Shown here: positions 41,101 through 56,100 of the stretch, piece after piece | Numbering within the stretch: the stretch's first letter is position 1 | How the letters are laid out: each line of letters starts with the position of its first letter | DNA from: Climacteris rufus | Taxonomy: Eukaryota > Chordata > Aves > Passeriformes > Climacteridae | Assembly: GCA_013398175.1 (NCBI GenBank) | Contig: VZRZ01005355.1 | Location: forward strand, 259,952 to 323,951 | DNA: 64,000 nucleotides | Reading direction: 5' to 3' | Translations under genes and position numbers: made by a program | Notes under the pieces: model-generated | Database searches by the model: none | Seen by the model: the letters and a program-made list of their open reading frames with translations, nothing else | What the model was told of the DNA's origin: nothing

Positions 41101-44100
41101 ATTTCTGTTTTCTTCTTACAGAGGCTTGTGAAATACATTCTGAAACAAGATACCCCTACTTCTTTGGAGGATGCCTTGAAAATTGTGGAAGCATACATGT
41201 TGCCCACTGTGGAAGTCTACACCCTGAGGATGATGGACCTGATTGACAAAGAAAGGGTAGGGAAACACCTCCTGTCAGTTGATCTTGGAATTTACAGACA
41301 CTGAGGCCTAATGACAAAACAAGTTGTACTGCTGAAATCTTATAAACAGTTTGCATATGTGTTTTAAATTGAAATTGTTAATTCTACACCTAACTGCCTA
41401 TGCTCATAGAAAATGACTCCTTTGTCAGAGGTTTATCCTTCACTTGTGGCAGAAAAGGATGAAAGTTATGACCTACAATACACAAGACAAGTTTGGAATT
41501 GAAGCCTCTACATATTTTCACATATTGTTTTTGCTTGCCCTCTTGGCCATTGTATCAGAGCAAGGATGTACACATAATTTAGCTTTTCCAAAATCAAATG
41601 CCCTTTTCTTTTAATTATTTCTGGTTTAATTTTGTTTGTTTCTTTTTCTCCCTCCAGGGAGAGGAATCTCTGACTTTGTTAAAATCTCTGGCTCTTGCTG
41701 AAGCTGAGAAAGTTGCAGAGAGATTGACTGTGTGGGGAACTCTGGTGTTACAGAACAAAGCAGATGGTTCTGAAGAGGTACTCAGTTTTTCACATCACAA
41801 AGTGTGCACACAAATTATTCTAAAAAGGGAGAAGTGTGAATATTTCCTGTGAGAGCTAAGAGACTGTGCAGTAAATATATTTTACACCTATGAAATATTT
41901 ACTGTTTCTAGAACGAATTCAATTTACTGTTTCTATAAAGGATTTAAAATAACTTTCTGTTCCCCTCCTTTTCAACTGGGTGCATCTTAGACTTGGTAAT
42001 TGTTGCTTGAGAAGTTTGTGCAACATTGCATTGTACTTTCATGGGCTGAAGCCTGGGTCTGTTACTGGCAACATTTTAACAAAAAAATATGAACTCTTCC
42101 TTTCCTGCAGCAAAAAGCACAAATGTTTATGACTAAGACACTTGTGGAAATCCTTAAATTCCTGTTCAGCATTCAAAAAGGTAAGGCACAACTTTGACAT
42201 CTTACATTTTGCTTGTAAATGGAATCAAAAAGTAATTGTTTTTCTCCTCCAAAAGACAATCCCCTGAAGAAGGATGAATGTGAAGCAAACCTGAAGATGT
42301 TTGAAACACTTGCTGCCCTGCAGGTAGGTATCCTTATTGTTTTAAATCCCTTTGGATTTACTGTAGTTTTTCCAATTGTTCTTATCATGTGAATTATATT
42401 AGAAATTGTCTTTACAATGTACATGCAAAGGTTGTTTTTATTATTGACTTCAAGTTGATTCTACGGTTAATCCAGCAATTTAAATTGTGCCTTGGGAAAT
42501 TCCCAATTAGAACTCAGTTGTCTCTTTAAACCAAAAATTAGATACTCTCACAAAAGTCTTAATTGCCAACACCTCAAAGATTGTGTAATAGAGTGCTGTA
42601 ATAATTTATTCAGATCTTAGAATGGTATTTAAAAGAAAAAATCAACAAATTTAAAGGAAGTTTTATGAATACAAGTATATAATCCTTTTTTTTTTCCTAC
42701 AGAAAGATTTTGATATCTTTCTCTCAGCTGAAGAATTCAGGAACCCTTCAGTGATGTCTGAGCTCCTTGAGGATCACATAAATGCTTATGAGAGTGTCAG
42801 ATCTGCATCCAAGTCTAGAAAAGTGCAAGCAGTGGATTGTGATTCAGAAGGTGGCAAACCCCAGAACCCTCCCACTGAATCAAGGTTGTACAGATTGGCT
42901 TTGCTCCTGCAGAGCTCAGAGCAGGAACTGGGACAGAAACTGGCCTTGAGAGCACTGGATGATGGAAGAGTGGAAGTTGCTGTAAAAATATGCAGGTAAA
43001 ACTTCAAAGTTTTCCAGATCATCACTTTGAATTTTCTGACCTATTTCTGCCACTTCGCAGAATTAAGGAGATGCAGAGCAAAGGAAAGGGTTTTTTGTTG
43101 TAGTTAACTAATTAGAACAGAATGTGGCCTTAAGTAAAAGCCCTAAGAACTGCTGGGGATTTATTTTTAACACCCTTTTCTATTTTAACAGGGAGTTCTA
43201 TGAGAATCACTGGACTGAAGCTACAGGGGAGCTGCTGTTTGCTGCATGTCAGAGGCTTTGTCTGATGCTGGGAGCTGATGTTCCAATGATCACTCCTGAG
43301 GGGATGAATCTCCCAGCAGTGATCTATGAGCTGGCTTGCCAAGCAGCTACAGTGTGCAGCCCAGGTAATTACTGTTTTTATATATATATATGAACTTGTG
43401 TTCCTGGTGGGAATCCATAATTCCAAACAGGATTCAATAAACCTGAAAACAAAGTGAATTTCTAGATCTGCATCTGGAAAAATAGGTGCTGCAAAATTGT
43501 TTCCTTTTAATAGGTCATATGGACCTTCTATTCATGCTAATGATCTTGATACTTTTACAGATTTACTGTTGGATTCTCTGGAACTGTGTAGATATACTTT
43601 GGTTGCCAAGGAAATTTATAGACAGTGCCAAATGGACAACTATGGATTTACAGCAAAGGTATTTTCTGTGCTGTTCCCTCTTTGTATTATTTTCCCTCAT
43701 ATTTCTCCAGCAGTATTCAATCAGAAAGCCAACAACAACAAAAGAAAATCCACATAGAGCTCTACAAATAAAAATTTTCCTGGAATTTGTGTGTACTTCA
43801 GCTTAAAGAATAAACTGATTTGAGTCCTCAAAGCAGTGCAGCTGCAGGACAAGCACAAGTGGCATTCTCCACTTACATTTCAGTATAATAAGTCCTGCTG
43901 AAAACAGTGATTTTTGTCAAACAGCTTCTGCCAGGACTGGCAGAGAGCTGACTCGATAGCATGGCAGGGAGGGTTTCATTTTTAAATGAATGTATTATGT
44001 GAAAGCTTTCCCAAGAGATCTGTAAAACTTTAAGATGATCAAGTTCTTGAATAGCATCTTTGTTTTCTGTTTAGGTCAAGCAGTGCTTTAGGCTGCTTGA

Positions 44101-47100
44101 AATGAATGGGCTCTCAGAGCTGGAGTGGAGCAGAGCAAAGTGGCTGGGGTTGTTTATGCACAAAATGTTATTTTTCTAGAAAATTATCCATTTAGAAAAT
44201 GTTTGCTTATAATTTTTGGCCAAGGATGTTTCTGAAAGCCTCCATTAAATTAAATAAGGGTACATTTTGACTGTACAACTAAACAACTGCAACAGGAATG
44301 AGAAATGTGGCCACTCTAGGTAGGAAATGCATTTATTGCTGCTGGCCATTTAACAAAAGTACTATTTGCACATAGAACATCATGTTCTGTTCCTGTATTC
44401 CAAACCAGAAACCTTGCAACTCTTGCTGTGGTAGGGGACTTATTAACTCTTCCTTTTATTGTGGTACTTTTGGCAATGTTCTCTCTTAGACAACATCATT
44501 TGGAGGAGATAAAGATCCTTATGAGGAGTGGACTTATGATGATTTCTTTAATGAAGATGGGATAGTCCTTGATCCACAGATAGTTCTTCCAGTTGCATAT
44601 GAATTTATTTCTTCTCTTCTGCCTGCTTGTGGTAAGCTTGCTTTTCTGAACATTGATATAAAATCTGCATTTTTTACTGATTTTTATCTAGAAATATAAA
44701 TAATTCAGTGTGTAGGTGTGGAAATTATCACCTCAGAACTCTCAATTAGACAAACTCAAGGTAGAAATACCCTTTGGGGGGTACAGAATGGAAAGATGAC
44801 TTTGGGTTTGGTTCTGATTTTCACAGATGAAGGGTTTATGTTCACTGTCTCATCCAAGGGATTTACATACAAAGTAGTTACTGAAAACTGTTGGGTTCCT
44901 TTGTGAGTCTGAAAGATATTCCCTCCTGGAAAAGAAATTCTGAGCAGGCAAAGTTAAAAATAGCAGCAAATGGCTCTTAGAGCTCACGTGTCTCCCTTTT
45001 ATGTCCTGTCCCTGTGGTATTTTTAGGGTTCTCCCAGACTTCCTGGTGTTGCTGAGATCCTGGCACACTGCTGATGTGCATTTTCTCTCTTTCAGAGGGC
45101 AAGCTGTATCCCTTGGAGTCTGCAAGCCTGGCAAACCGAGTGTTTATTGAAGGTATCCCAGACTGGCTGGGTTGGAAGGGACATTAAAGATCCCATCATT
45201 CCAACCCTGTGCCATGGGCAGGGACAGGAGGGCAAATCCACCACAGTGAAAGTATGAACCAGACCACTGGAAAAGCTTGAGGTTTCAATTCACCCTACAC
45301 AAGCATTACTAACTCACAGGGGTTTTTAATAGGTGCCTAAATTTCCATTTAAAGCCGTATTTTAGGGGGTGGTTTGGTTCAGCAGCAAAGTCACCAGTTT
45401 GGGTGGAAGTTCCTACCATTCCACCATGGGATTTTTGAGCACTACAGAAGTTCTGTCACTGTGAGCAAGGATCATCAAGGCCTGTCCAACATGATGATTC
45501 TGGTCAAAAACAATGGGTTCTGAACTAAAATGGGAATCTCTATTAAATTAAAAGCCCTGGGAATTTAAGGTTGCAAAGGGAACTAAGGCAGATCCTGCGT
45601 CATAAACTGAATGAAGAAAAAGAGAAACTGCTCTGATATGAATTCCAAGAACAACATGCCTCATATAAACCTACTAATTATTTTCTGGGCTTGTTTTTGA
45701 AATATTTGACAGGACAGAACTTTCTGCTGCCAGTGGGAACCCCCATCTCTGCAGCAGTGCAGAACCTGCTGGAGAGCAGCCAGTGCGAGCTGGCCCTGCG
45801 GCTCACGGTCTGCGCCTTCGGCTCCTGCCTGCAGCACGACACCTCAAACAACGTGGATCCTGCCCTCAGTGCCAAGGTTTGGGGGGCAGGGAGGGGGCTG
45901 CATTTTGCTGAGAATGAATCCCAGGAATATGGCACCTCTCAGCAAGTTTGGGGTGGTTCTGTGAGGGTTTGAAAGGCTCTCCCCATGAAGCTTTATTAGC
46001 GCCACTTGATCAGATGTTGAGTCAGCTTGGGAAAGGAGCTGGTGGTTTCTTCCCCATTTTTCATGGTCCTCTCTCTTTGCAAAGTGTGTTCAGAGCTAAA
46101 CTTTTATTCCTAGCCTTCCTGCAGAGACTGGAATCTGTTAATAATGGTTTACTGTGTTCTTTCATGTTGTTTTGCCATGGTTTAGTATGGGAAAAGTTGC
46201 AAGTAGAATATTCAAGAATCATTCCTCAATTTGAAAGCACTAGGGAACAGAAATCCTTTTTCTGTCTGTAAGGCCTTAGATAAATCTGAAAATACAATTA
46301 CTATAGTACCCCCTACTATGGTGTAAATGACAAGTTAAAAGTTTAGAATTTATTTGTAGTTGTGTGCTGGTTTTTTTCATAACAGCTACACAATGTCCAG
46401 ACACTCACTGAGACCAAAAGGTTCCTCACCGCTATGAGAGAGAAGAGCACTTCAGTAATGAGGAGCACTATCCTGACCCTGCTACACAAGGTAAGAATCC
46501 TCTAGAAGGGGTAAGAGTGAGGTAAGAGTGAGTGAAATGGAATAATTTCAGTTGGAAAAGACCCTCAAGATCATGGAGTCCAACCCTTAACCTAAAACTG
46601 CCAAGCCCACCACTAAACCAGGTCCCTGGGCAAGAGATCTCCAATCTTTTAAACTTCTTTGGTGATGGTGACTCAAGCACCTCCCTGAACAGCCTGTTCC
46701 AAAGTGTGTTTGAGCCCCTTGTGGACTTTATTCCTCCTCCAGTTGCTCTGCTTGGAAGGTTCTGTGCAGTGCAAGCCTCACCTTTGGGGGATCCTTTAAA
46801 TTCCTAAATTATAATAACAGCCTTTATGATCTGTAGGTATTTTTTATGTCATTTTAAATCCTGGGTTCGTTTTAGATTTGTAGTTTTTTCTAACTGGGGT
46901 GAGTTTTAAAAACCTATCTGCAAACCTGCAGTTTACCACCTCTGAAAGCAGTTTGGCCTAAGGGAAGTTTGTTTTATACTGGCTTCAGGATATTCAGATT
47001 TTAAACTCTAAAACAAAATGCATTTTTATTCTTTTTTTCCCCCCTTAGCAGCCCAATGTATACCTAAACTTAGGAGGATTTTTCATGTGTTACACTTGCT

Positions 47101-50100
47101 ACAAAGAGACTTGGTACAGAAATTCCTCAAGTTTCTCATCTTTTCCCCAAACCCCAGGTGTTCAACTGCCGCCTCATCGATCACAACCTGGCCCTGGGCT
47201 ACTGCACCGTTTTGCCCAAGGAAGAGATGTTCAATAAGCTGTGGGATGTCATCAACAACACATGGCAGAATTACAGAAAAGTCTTGGTAAATTCCCAAGG
47301 CCTTGTGTTTCTTCAGCAAATTGAGAATGTTCAAGGGTTTCTTTATTTTGGGCACTGGCAGAGGAGCTGCCTCTGGCCCAGGGGGAAGTTGTGCACAAGC
47401 AGTCGCTGCCAATATGAATGTGATTTTCAGCCCATGCATTGAGTAACCTCATCATGACTTATTCCAAAGCTTGGAATTGTTTATTTCAGGGCCCATCATA
47501 ATTTATATCTACATTATATTTTGGATAAGTTATTCTCTGGCAGCACCTCTCAAGAATGGAATGAATAAAAAATCTGTTAAAATATAAAGGAAGATGGGAA
47601 GTAAAGCATAAAAAAGGAGGGAGAGTGATGTAAATTTTGAGAAAATATAATGTCTAAAAAGTACCTTTTGTATTAATTTCTACAACAATAAGAAAATAAT
47701 TTAGAGAAAGTAGATTTTAAAGTAGCTTTGAACTGCCAACTCAGGACATTGGGTAGCCCTGATACCTTCTCTGAGGTTTGTTTTCATTTTACAAAATTGT
47801 TTGATCATTTATGAATTAAGTTCCTCTAAGGATTTAGACCTCAGGATTCCAAATTTCCAGATTATTTATTAGACTTGTATTCACTTCCCTTCTCTCTCCT
47901 AGGCAGTGGCTCTGGTGGGAGCACAGCTTGCTGAGCAATATGAGGAAGCAGAAGAAAAGAGAAAATTCCAGGAACTGGTTATTGATGCAGAATGGGGTAT
48001 CCAGCTTGGTAAATTTGGTGTAAGTTTTTATTTTATTTTTATTTTGGGGCTTTATTAACTAAGCAGTTAATAGGTTAGATTTTCCATTCAAATCTAAGCA
48101 AAGTTGGGGTTTTGGTTTTAATTTTTCATTTTGCTTGTCTGCCTAAATAAACATCAGGAATGGAAATGCAATAATTGAAGAGGCTACAAAAGACATTTTA
48201 AGTTCTAAAAGACATTTTAAGAAGAAGATTAATTGTTTTTTTTATCTGTAGATTTCTTTTGAGACTGTATTCAGACAACCACCAGTAAGGAAGAAGGAAC
48301 TCATAAGAATGTTGGTACAAAACCCAAAAGTAGACACAGGTCTCATCTTGAATTACTGCAGGTACTGATTCTATTAAAGCATAACAACCATCAGCACTGA
48401 AATCTATTTTGGTTTAAATAAATCCTAATTAATAATAGGCATTTTTTTAAAAAATACTATTCAGAATACAAACTGGTCTTGGATTGATTTATTCCTAGGG
48501 AAATAAGCACCTTGATGACACCAAAGGACACAGAGAAAATCAGATTCTGTTCTTTCCTAGCACTTTCATGCTGGACAGTGATGCAGCACTGCAGCTTTGC
48601 ATTGAAACCCTTCTGCTGCAGAATACAAACACAAATCATGCTGAAGATGACTCTGCAGAATGCTCTGAGAGGCAGCCTCACTCCACATTACTGCTTAGGG
48701 CACTGCAAATAATTCCTCTGCTGAACAGCACCAAAGACCTGATCACAAGGCTCAGTGGGATATTGTACAAGGTAAAAAAAAGAATTGAAAAGATTGAAAA
48801 AAAAACCACCTCAACATACCAAACAAGCAAAAAGAATCCCTAGAATCTGCATCTAGTAATGCCACCTGAATGACAAATTAATAACTCCACAGAAATTTGA
48901 AAAGTTATGGTTTTTCCCAAGTTTCCTTAAAGAATGTGAATGTTAAGTTTCAGTTTTCTGCTTCTCTACAAAAGAAATTACAGCAACATATCTAGTTTTC
49001 TTTAAAGGCTGGTAGAGTCTTTCATCCCCACTTTCATTAAATAAACAACAATAAAATAACCAAACAAAAATGTCATTTCTAAGTACTAGAATACACTAGA
49101 AAAGTTCTACATTAAAAATAGGTGGGCAGGACAGAAATTACATGTTGGGGTTGTTTTTCTGTTTGGTTAGGGTTTGATTTTATATTGAGGGTTGGGTTTT
49201 TTTGTAGGTTTTTTTTTTTCTTCTTTTTTCCAGCACTTCTTGGTCTTTCTGCAATATCCTGACCCTTTTTTTAGGATTTAGGACTCTGAAGTGAAAGTGT
49301 TTTATGTCATGATGCTTATATTAACACTGAAAAAACAGTAATTGCCTTTAAAATTGGGGGGAAATAACTCAGTTGTGTGCTTTTAAAAGACAAATGATGT
49401 AAAGTCTTATAAAACAGATGATTCTTTTGAACAGCTGGATCCTTATGACTATGAAACTCTGGAAATTGTGCTGAGAGTGATACAAAGTGCTGATGAGAAG
49501 AACACCAGCATCCAGCTCAGTCAGGTACATGCCCAAGTTTTACTGTTACCTTGCTACTGGCATCTCTATTCTGCTTCAACTATTTATTACTGTAGCTATT
49601 CAGTGCTGAAATGATCTCAATTATTCTATGTACACATCTTTCCCTCAAAAAATAGCCTTAAAAAAAATAATTTCTAGTAGTTGCTCAGCAATTCTTGTAG
49701 CAGGGACAAAAAGTCCACAGATATTTAACAACTACCCAAAAATTGCCTCCAGGACTTATCAGTTTGTTTATTTTTATTTTTTTTCCCTAGGCTTTGAGCC
49801 TCCTCAAACATCTGCAATCTTATAAAAGAATTTCTCCACCAGTGGACCTAGAACACCAATATGTTCTGGAGCAGGTGATTCCCTTGTCTCCAGCTGCTCA
49901 CACCAGGCTGCCCTTTCACCTCCTGTTCTTCAGAACTGCCCAGTGTTTCTGGAACATTATCTGTAAGTTCAGGATTTTTAAAGGCCATATGTAGAGATAA
50001 AATCCCCTTTCTCTGCTCTCTGTGACCTTTAAAGTGCTACAGTATATATTGTATATTAATGGTAATTCTTTATTCATGCACTTTTCATCCCAAGTGCTTC

Positions 50101-53100
50101 TGAAAGCATTTGTGCTCCCAGGTTGCTGCCCAGAGGAGCTAAAAAAATGATAAATACAATGATAAATGATATCAATGAATACAATGATTGCTGCCCAGAG
50201 GAGCTAAAAAAATGATAAATACAATGCAGGATTTGTCCTCAAATTCTTTCTTAGGACCCTTAAAATGTATCCACATATCCCACTGCCCAGGCCAGTGTGG
50301 ACAATTAAAATCACATTGTTTCTCTCCCAGTGGAGGTCCCCATCCACCAATAAACTGGAAGTGCTGAATTTCACAGGGAAAGCTGCAGGTGGATTGTGAC
50401 ACTGTCAAAAATCTCTTTTCTCTTTCAGCTGCAGAGCTCAGTGAGGAATCCTTCCCAACACTTCTGTTGATTTCCAAGCTGATGAAGGTAAAGCAGCACC
50501 TTGAAAGACTTTATTTAAATATTATTTCTCCCTCCCAACCCCCAAAAAAGCAGCTTTCATCTTTATTTTGCATGATTTTGGCCTTACAATAGAAACTCTG
50601 ATAACTCTCAATCTACTTTAAAATGTTCCCAGGTTTCCCTGGATACCTTCCACATGTCTGCAGCTCGACATGTCTTTGAAAAAAAACTGAAACCAAGAAT
50701 CTTTGCAATGAGAAACAGCGGCCACACCTCCATTGTTAACAAGGAAAGCACCCAAACTGTGCAGACAATTCAGTCCTACCTGCTGGCCATAGTCAACCCA
50801 GAGTGGGCTGTGGCCATGGCTCACAAGATTGCCCAGGAATTTCCCACAGGTGAGGTGCAGAGGGGATGGGGGAAGGAAAGGGAGCAGAGCAGGGACAAGC
50901 AGAGAGAGCTGGCACCAAACATTTGTTCACTGATCTTCAATAACACCCAGGGAAGTTGGAGAATGACAATTAATTTGTCTCCTGCAGTTTTGAACAACAG
51001 GGTAGCAAAACAGCCATTTGATATCACAGCATCACCATTAAATCCTTTTTTCCCCTCTTTTTGTAGAATCACAGAATGGGTTTGGGATGGAGGGACCTAA
51101 AGCAAAGCCCATCTCATGCCAACCTGGACACCTCCCACTGGGCCAGGTTACTCCATCCACCCTGGCCCTGTTGTCTTGCTAAAGTTTCTACCAAAGGCAA
51201 ACGTTTCAGCCCAGTTTCATTTAGCTTCTCTGCTATTTAAATCCAAATAGATAATTTTTTTTTTGCTCTTTAGTTACAAGAGTTTTTCTAATACTTTAAA
51301 TAGCTTCTATTTTTTTAATTCTTAAAAAAAACCCTAGATATAGTAGGAAAGATTAATTAAAACTTCATTTATTTACTTCTTTCCCTTCCTCTTTTTTTTT
51401 TTTTTTGTCTTTAAAAAGGTCCTGATCATGTCCAGGCATTGAAATTCTGTCTCTATCTGGCTGAGAAGTGGCTAAAGAACACTGCAGCTAAGGTAATGTA
51501 AACTGCTTGCCAGACTGGTGTGAAGTTATTACAAAAATTACAAATTACTCAGGTTTTACTTTGATTTCTGGTGATTTGGACAATGGTGTTTAAATTGTAC
51601 CATAACCAACCCTGATATGGGAAATATTTTTGGGAAGTGACCCCCCAGAGGAGCCCTCTCTGTCCTGTAACATTTTCCTGTCACACCCTGGCAAAAACCA
51701 GGCTTGTGGTTCTTGGAGCTTGGACAAAAAATAGGCACTTTTAGGGAAGAATCATTTGTTCTTTCTCCTGTTGTGTGCATTTTTCTTGCTGCAGGAGAAT
51801 GAGGTGGAATGTGTCCCAGCTTTGATTAATAGCATTATTAATTTCTGCTTGGAGTTCCAAGATCCTTTAGCTGTTTGCAGTGTTATGTATAAAGAAAATC
51901 TGCTTTGCTTCTCAGGCTCCTTTTTGCATGGTTGGGAGGGAAAGGTGAATAAGAATCTCAGCCTGGATTGCAAATATCAAACTTTCTATGCAGTTGTTGA
52001 GACACAAAGAACACTAAATAGTTCTCTGTACTTACTATGCCAAAATGAAACTGTCATTTAAGCAAAGTTTCAATGTTAATCTTTTTTCTTCTCAATTTTA
52101 CATATGGATGTATATTTTATTTGCCTTTTCACAACATACCTTTGCATTTTTTTTTCAAAATACATTTCCTAGCTAGAAGCTTAAATGGTTAAATCCTGTC
52201 TGTCTGCAGAAAAAATATCTGTAGATACAAGTGTGGGGACACATCTGAAGAACAGATCCTGCCCTCCAGGCACTTAATCTATAAAAAGATGATTTTTCTT
52301 GTGCTTTTGAATTAAAAAGGCTTTTTTTTTTAATGTAAAACTGTGGTGTTTTGCTAAAGGATGAGTCACATGAGAAAGCAGAAGTCCTCCAGAAGAAGTT
52401 ACACATGCAGTACAAGAGAGCAGCCACAGAAAATGTGCTGATAACACATCACTTGAACACTGGGGAGCATTTAAAATCTATTGGGAAACCAGCAAACCTG
52501 ATCATTCTGCTCTATGAGCACCCCAGCATAGAGCAGAGAATCCAAAATCCAGCTGGCAGGGATTATCCAGGTGAGCTCCCACAAGCCAGGCTCAAAAGAG
52601 CCAAGAGCCTCTTTCAAAAACACCAAACAAGATCATGTTGGTGTGGAAATCCAGCTCCACCTCTCTCTGCAGATATCCATGGGGCAGCTAAGGAGATAGC
52701 TGACATTAACAACTTGGATATGAACAAAATTTGGGATAAACTGCTGGCTAAATGGCTCTGTCCAAGCATGCTGCCCTCAGAAGTAAGTCATCACTTTGGG
52801 GTTTGAAGAAAAATGACCAGTTAGATAAAATATATCTTTTTTTTCCACTTGTTCAAAAAACTAAGGTTGTTTTGCACAAATTGCCTGTAGTACTCATGAG
52901 TCTATTTAAGATTTCAATACCTTTTAATGCCTTTCTAATATTGCACATTAATGTCTCTGGTGAAAAAGCTTTGAAATGCTTTCCCTTCTCTCTACAGAGG
53001 GATTAAAACCTTTCCTTTGATGCTAAAGGAAGTAGAGCAGTTTAAAATATATCAGCCTCAAACACTGATTCTAGGGTTTAAACGGGAATATGACCCAGCT

Positions 53101-56100
53101 ATTTATCCAAACAATGTAAAAAACTCATCTAAATGTTTATTTCTTTTTAAAGAAAACTCAAGAAATCTTTGCAGATGTCCTGGAAGATGAAGAACTCCAA
53201 AGGTAGGTGTGATGCTTTACCTATAATATGGTGAATTATTTTTAACTTGCCAGTTAAAAAAGGCTTTTTCAAGAAACCTGCCAGTGTGTGTGTGACTCAG
53301 AGCTCACTGTTCTTATTTTTACTTTCTGGTGACATCACTTTTGAATCATCAAATATTTATTTATGCCACAAAATGCCATTTGCAATAACTTAAATCTGTA
53401 AGTGCTTGAGAGGAGCCCTTTGGAGGTTTTCTCTTCATTTTTGATATCCTTGGAATAGCTTATCCTTGATCTCTTTTTGGCACTGAGATGTTTACATTTC
53501 AATGACTGTTGAGATGTTGGATTTCAGTAGCTGTAAGGATTAAAAAGAAATCCATTTTTGCAGAGTTATTTACCTCCTTCAGTCTCGCCCGGTGGATTAC
53601 AGCTCAAGAATGCTTTTTGCAATTACAACATCTGCCACATCTGTGAGTTGCTCAATTCTTATTTTAGCTTGATGCTTATGAAATATTTACCTCTTATTAA
53701 AATCAAGTGTTGACTGCTGAACTGCACAGGCTTCAAGCTACAGCCTTTGCATCTCTATTTTGGATGGGTTGTAGATTTGTATGAAATCTCCACCACCAAC
53801 CTTTGGGTTAAAACTGTGGTTTGCATTGAATTTTCCCTTTGGGTGCCAAGAGCAGGCCTTGAACTCTGAGTTTTTTAAACTTATTGTTGATATTATCTGA
53901 AAACAGCTTCATTCAACATTTTCTAGAATGTGCTCTAAGCTGGTGTAAGGCCACTCACTCTGGGTGGAATTAGAGTGGTAAAATTGTTTGAGCAGAACCT
54001 TAACCTCCAGTTTCTCCACTCTTAATAAATATATTTGTGATATTCTATATCAGAAATATTCAAATCTTTTTCTTGCCCCTATTAATAGTCTTAAATGTAG
54101 AAAACTGCCTGTTTCAGCAGAGTTCTTTGCAGTTGACATTTCAACTGACAAGTGTGAAAATGAAAGGTGAACCAGTCTGCTATTTAGCACATATTTCCAT
54201 TCAATGAATCCAAAATCCGAGGAAGGATAATCCTAGATGTATAGAACGCCTCTTTCTAGTTGTTCAGCCAATTTTTGTGACTTTTCCACTGGTTTTTCCC
54301 CCCTCAGCCCATTGGTGTCACTCAGCTCACCTTTGCTCACAGGAGCAGAGCACTCAAGTGTTTGCTCTACCTGGCAGACACCAACACTGTGGAATCACTC
54401 TTCAAGAAACCTATTGAGAAAGTCAAGTAAGATGAATTTTTTTACATCTTTTTTACTAAAGAACGACATTTTTCATTATTATCCTTAAATATGTGAATTA
54501 AAATAGAATCATCACTTAACTCCTGCTTGGGGGGGGCTATTTTTACAGGTATTTTCTGAAGTGCTGCATTTATCTGGCAGAGTTTGAGATCTTGAATATT
54601 CCATATACTTATGAATCATTCCACAAGAGTCCTAAGGAAGGAATGATTAAAGGGCTGTGGAAGAACCACAGTCATGAACCCACGGTAGGATTTTTGTAAA
54701 TTTTGTCAATCCTTTTTAAGTTTTTGTTTGTTTGTTACACACTGTGTGAATTTACACCTTTCTGCAAAGCACAGGCTTTTCTAAACAAATGTTGCTTCAA
54801 TGTACTCTGGAAATGACAGATAAAAGCTTTACCCTTCCTGCAATTAAAAAATAAAATATCACATTGAGGTGAGGTTTTGATTTTGTGTAATTCTCACGTG
54901 CATAAAATCATTTTGAAAGTGGTTTTGGGGGGCTTTTCAGGAGTTAAAGGTGCTGCTAATGCTAGAAAACTCTGCCAGGCCACTGAGAAGCAGCAGAGGT
55001 TTGAAGATCATGGATGTGTGTTCAGAGCAGCTGTCCTTGCTCTCCTGCAGGCTGTGAGATTGGTGACAGAGCTCAGTTTAGAGTACAAAGTCTGTGATCC
55101 CCAGCTCTGGAATGGCCTTCTGCAGAAACTCCTGGGCTTTAACATGGTAAGGGATTTTTGAACATCAAGTCCTGCAGCAAGGTGAGAAAAAGGTTGGGTT
55201 TATCCACTGCTTTCTAAAGAATGGGGTAGGTACAGAAGCTGTAAACTGAATGTGACAAATTATTGATCATTCCCATGGTGACTTTGGGCTCTGAGATATT
55301 GAATTGGTGAAGATTTGAGGACTTTGTGTTTTAGCATTGAATTTTGATCTTAAATTGTTCTACTGTCGTTTTTTAAAGCCTTTCAGAATAAATCCTGTGG
55401 TAATAAATAGAAAATTTTCTTCCTATTATTATTTTCTAACGTGTATTTTTGTGTGCAAATATACACAAACTGTGCATACATGTATTTTCACATGTGTCTA
55501 TCCATACATGCACAAAATATGACCCTTAAAATGTATTTATGATGATGGAAATCCTGATTGTTGCCATTCAGAACCTTAATTACTTGTGATTGTCAAACTT
55601 TATGTAATGTTGCTGCAGCCTAAGGAGGTAACAGATGTACCTGGCAGCGTGGTTGATAATTTAATTTACTAAACTACAAAGCACATTTCCATATGGAGCA
55701 GAGGAACACAGGCACCTTAAGGAACTCTAAATTTGCATCCTGCAGACAAGACAAGCTAAATGCAGTTCTGTAGATTATTGCCAAATCTTCAAAAACACCA
55801 AAGTACCTGAAATTATTTTTTTTTCAGATTCAGTACCTAAGGAGAGTTTTGACAGCAATTACTGGGATCCATTCATTATGGGAGGTAAGCAAATAATCTC
55901 TACTTCTCATCTTTTCCTTCATATAACAGGAATTTAGGGTGTTTGTGTCAGCCATGAAAAGATTCTTTTTCACTTACTATTTTTATGACAGTGCAACGTG
56001 TCAGTAAACATTGCAGAGAATCATTCTGCCATCAGTCAGAACAGGCCTAAATCTTAGAGCTAAGCAAAGCAATATCAGGGAATAAAGATAAATAGAAAAG

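Larger units (their letters stand above)
35357..48361 (+). other. KNTC1: KNTC1 coding exons 16-42 (solenoid, middle)
   Basis: Exons: 35357-35482, 35576-35665, 36187-36252, 36711-36772, 37205-37316, 38029-38172, 38399-38455, 38536-38637, 38921-39037, 39508-39651, 39905-40003, 40433-40536, 40658-40763, 41122-41256, 41658-41777, 42111-42180, 42256-42323, 42703-42995, 43192-43364, 43561-43658, 44490-44631, 45096-45152, 45713-45876, 46386-46490, 47158-47286, 47903-48019, 48252-48361. Conserved pieces include ETTQEMLNYAKAR, AQYLWLRHQ, KWLEQGARNLELTDK, ANWPENGLQLAEIFF, VVPWSAAVEQLVKQHLEM and NCRLIDHNLALGYCTVLPKE. Confidence 0.92.

Noticed and set aside
51756..52061. Possible extra KNTC1 exon after an acceptor near 51795
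   Set aside because: Exons 51419-51492 and 52360-52570 already join in phase and match the ortholog without it, and it has no matching donor or homology.
54877..55161. 94-codon frame on the plus strand ending in KNTC1 sequence
   Set aside because: Only 55051-55146 is exon; the upstream part is intron read-through.
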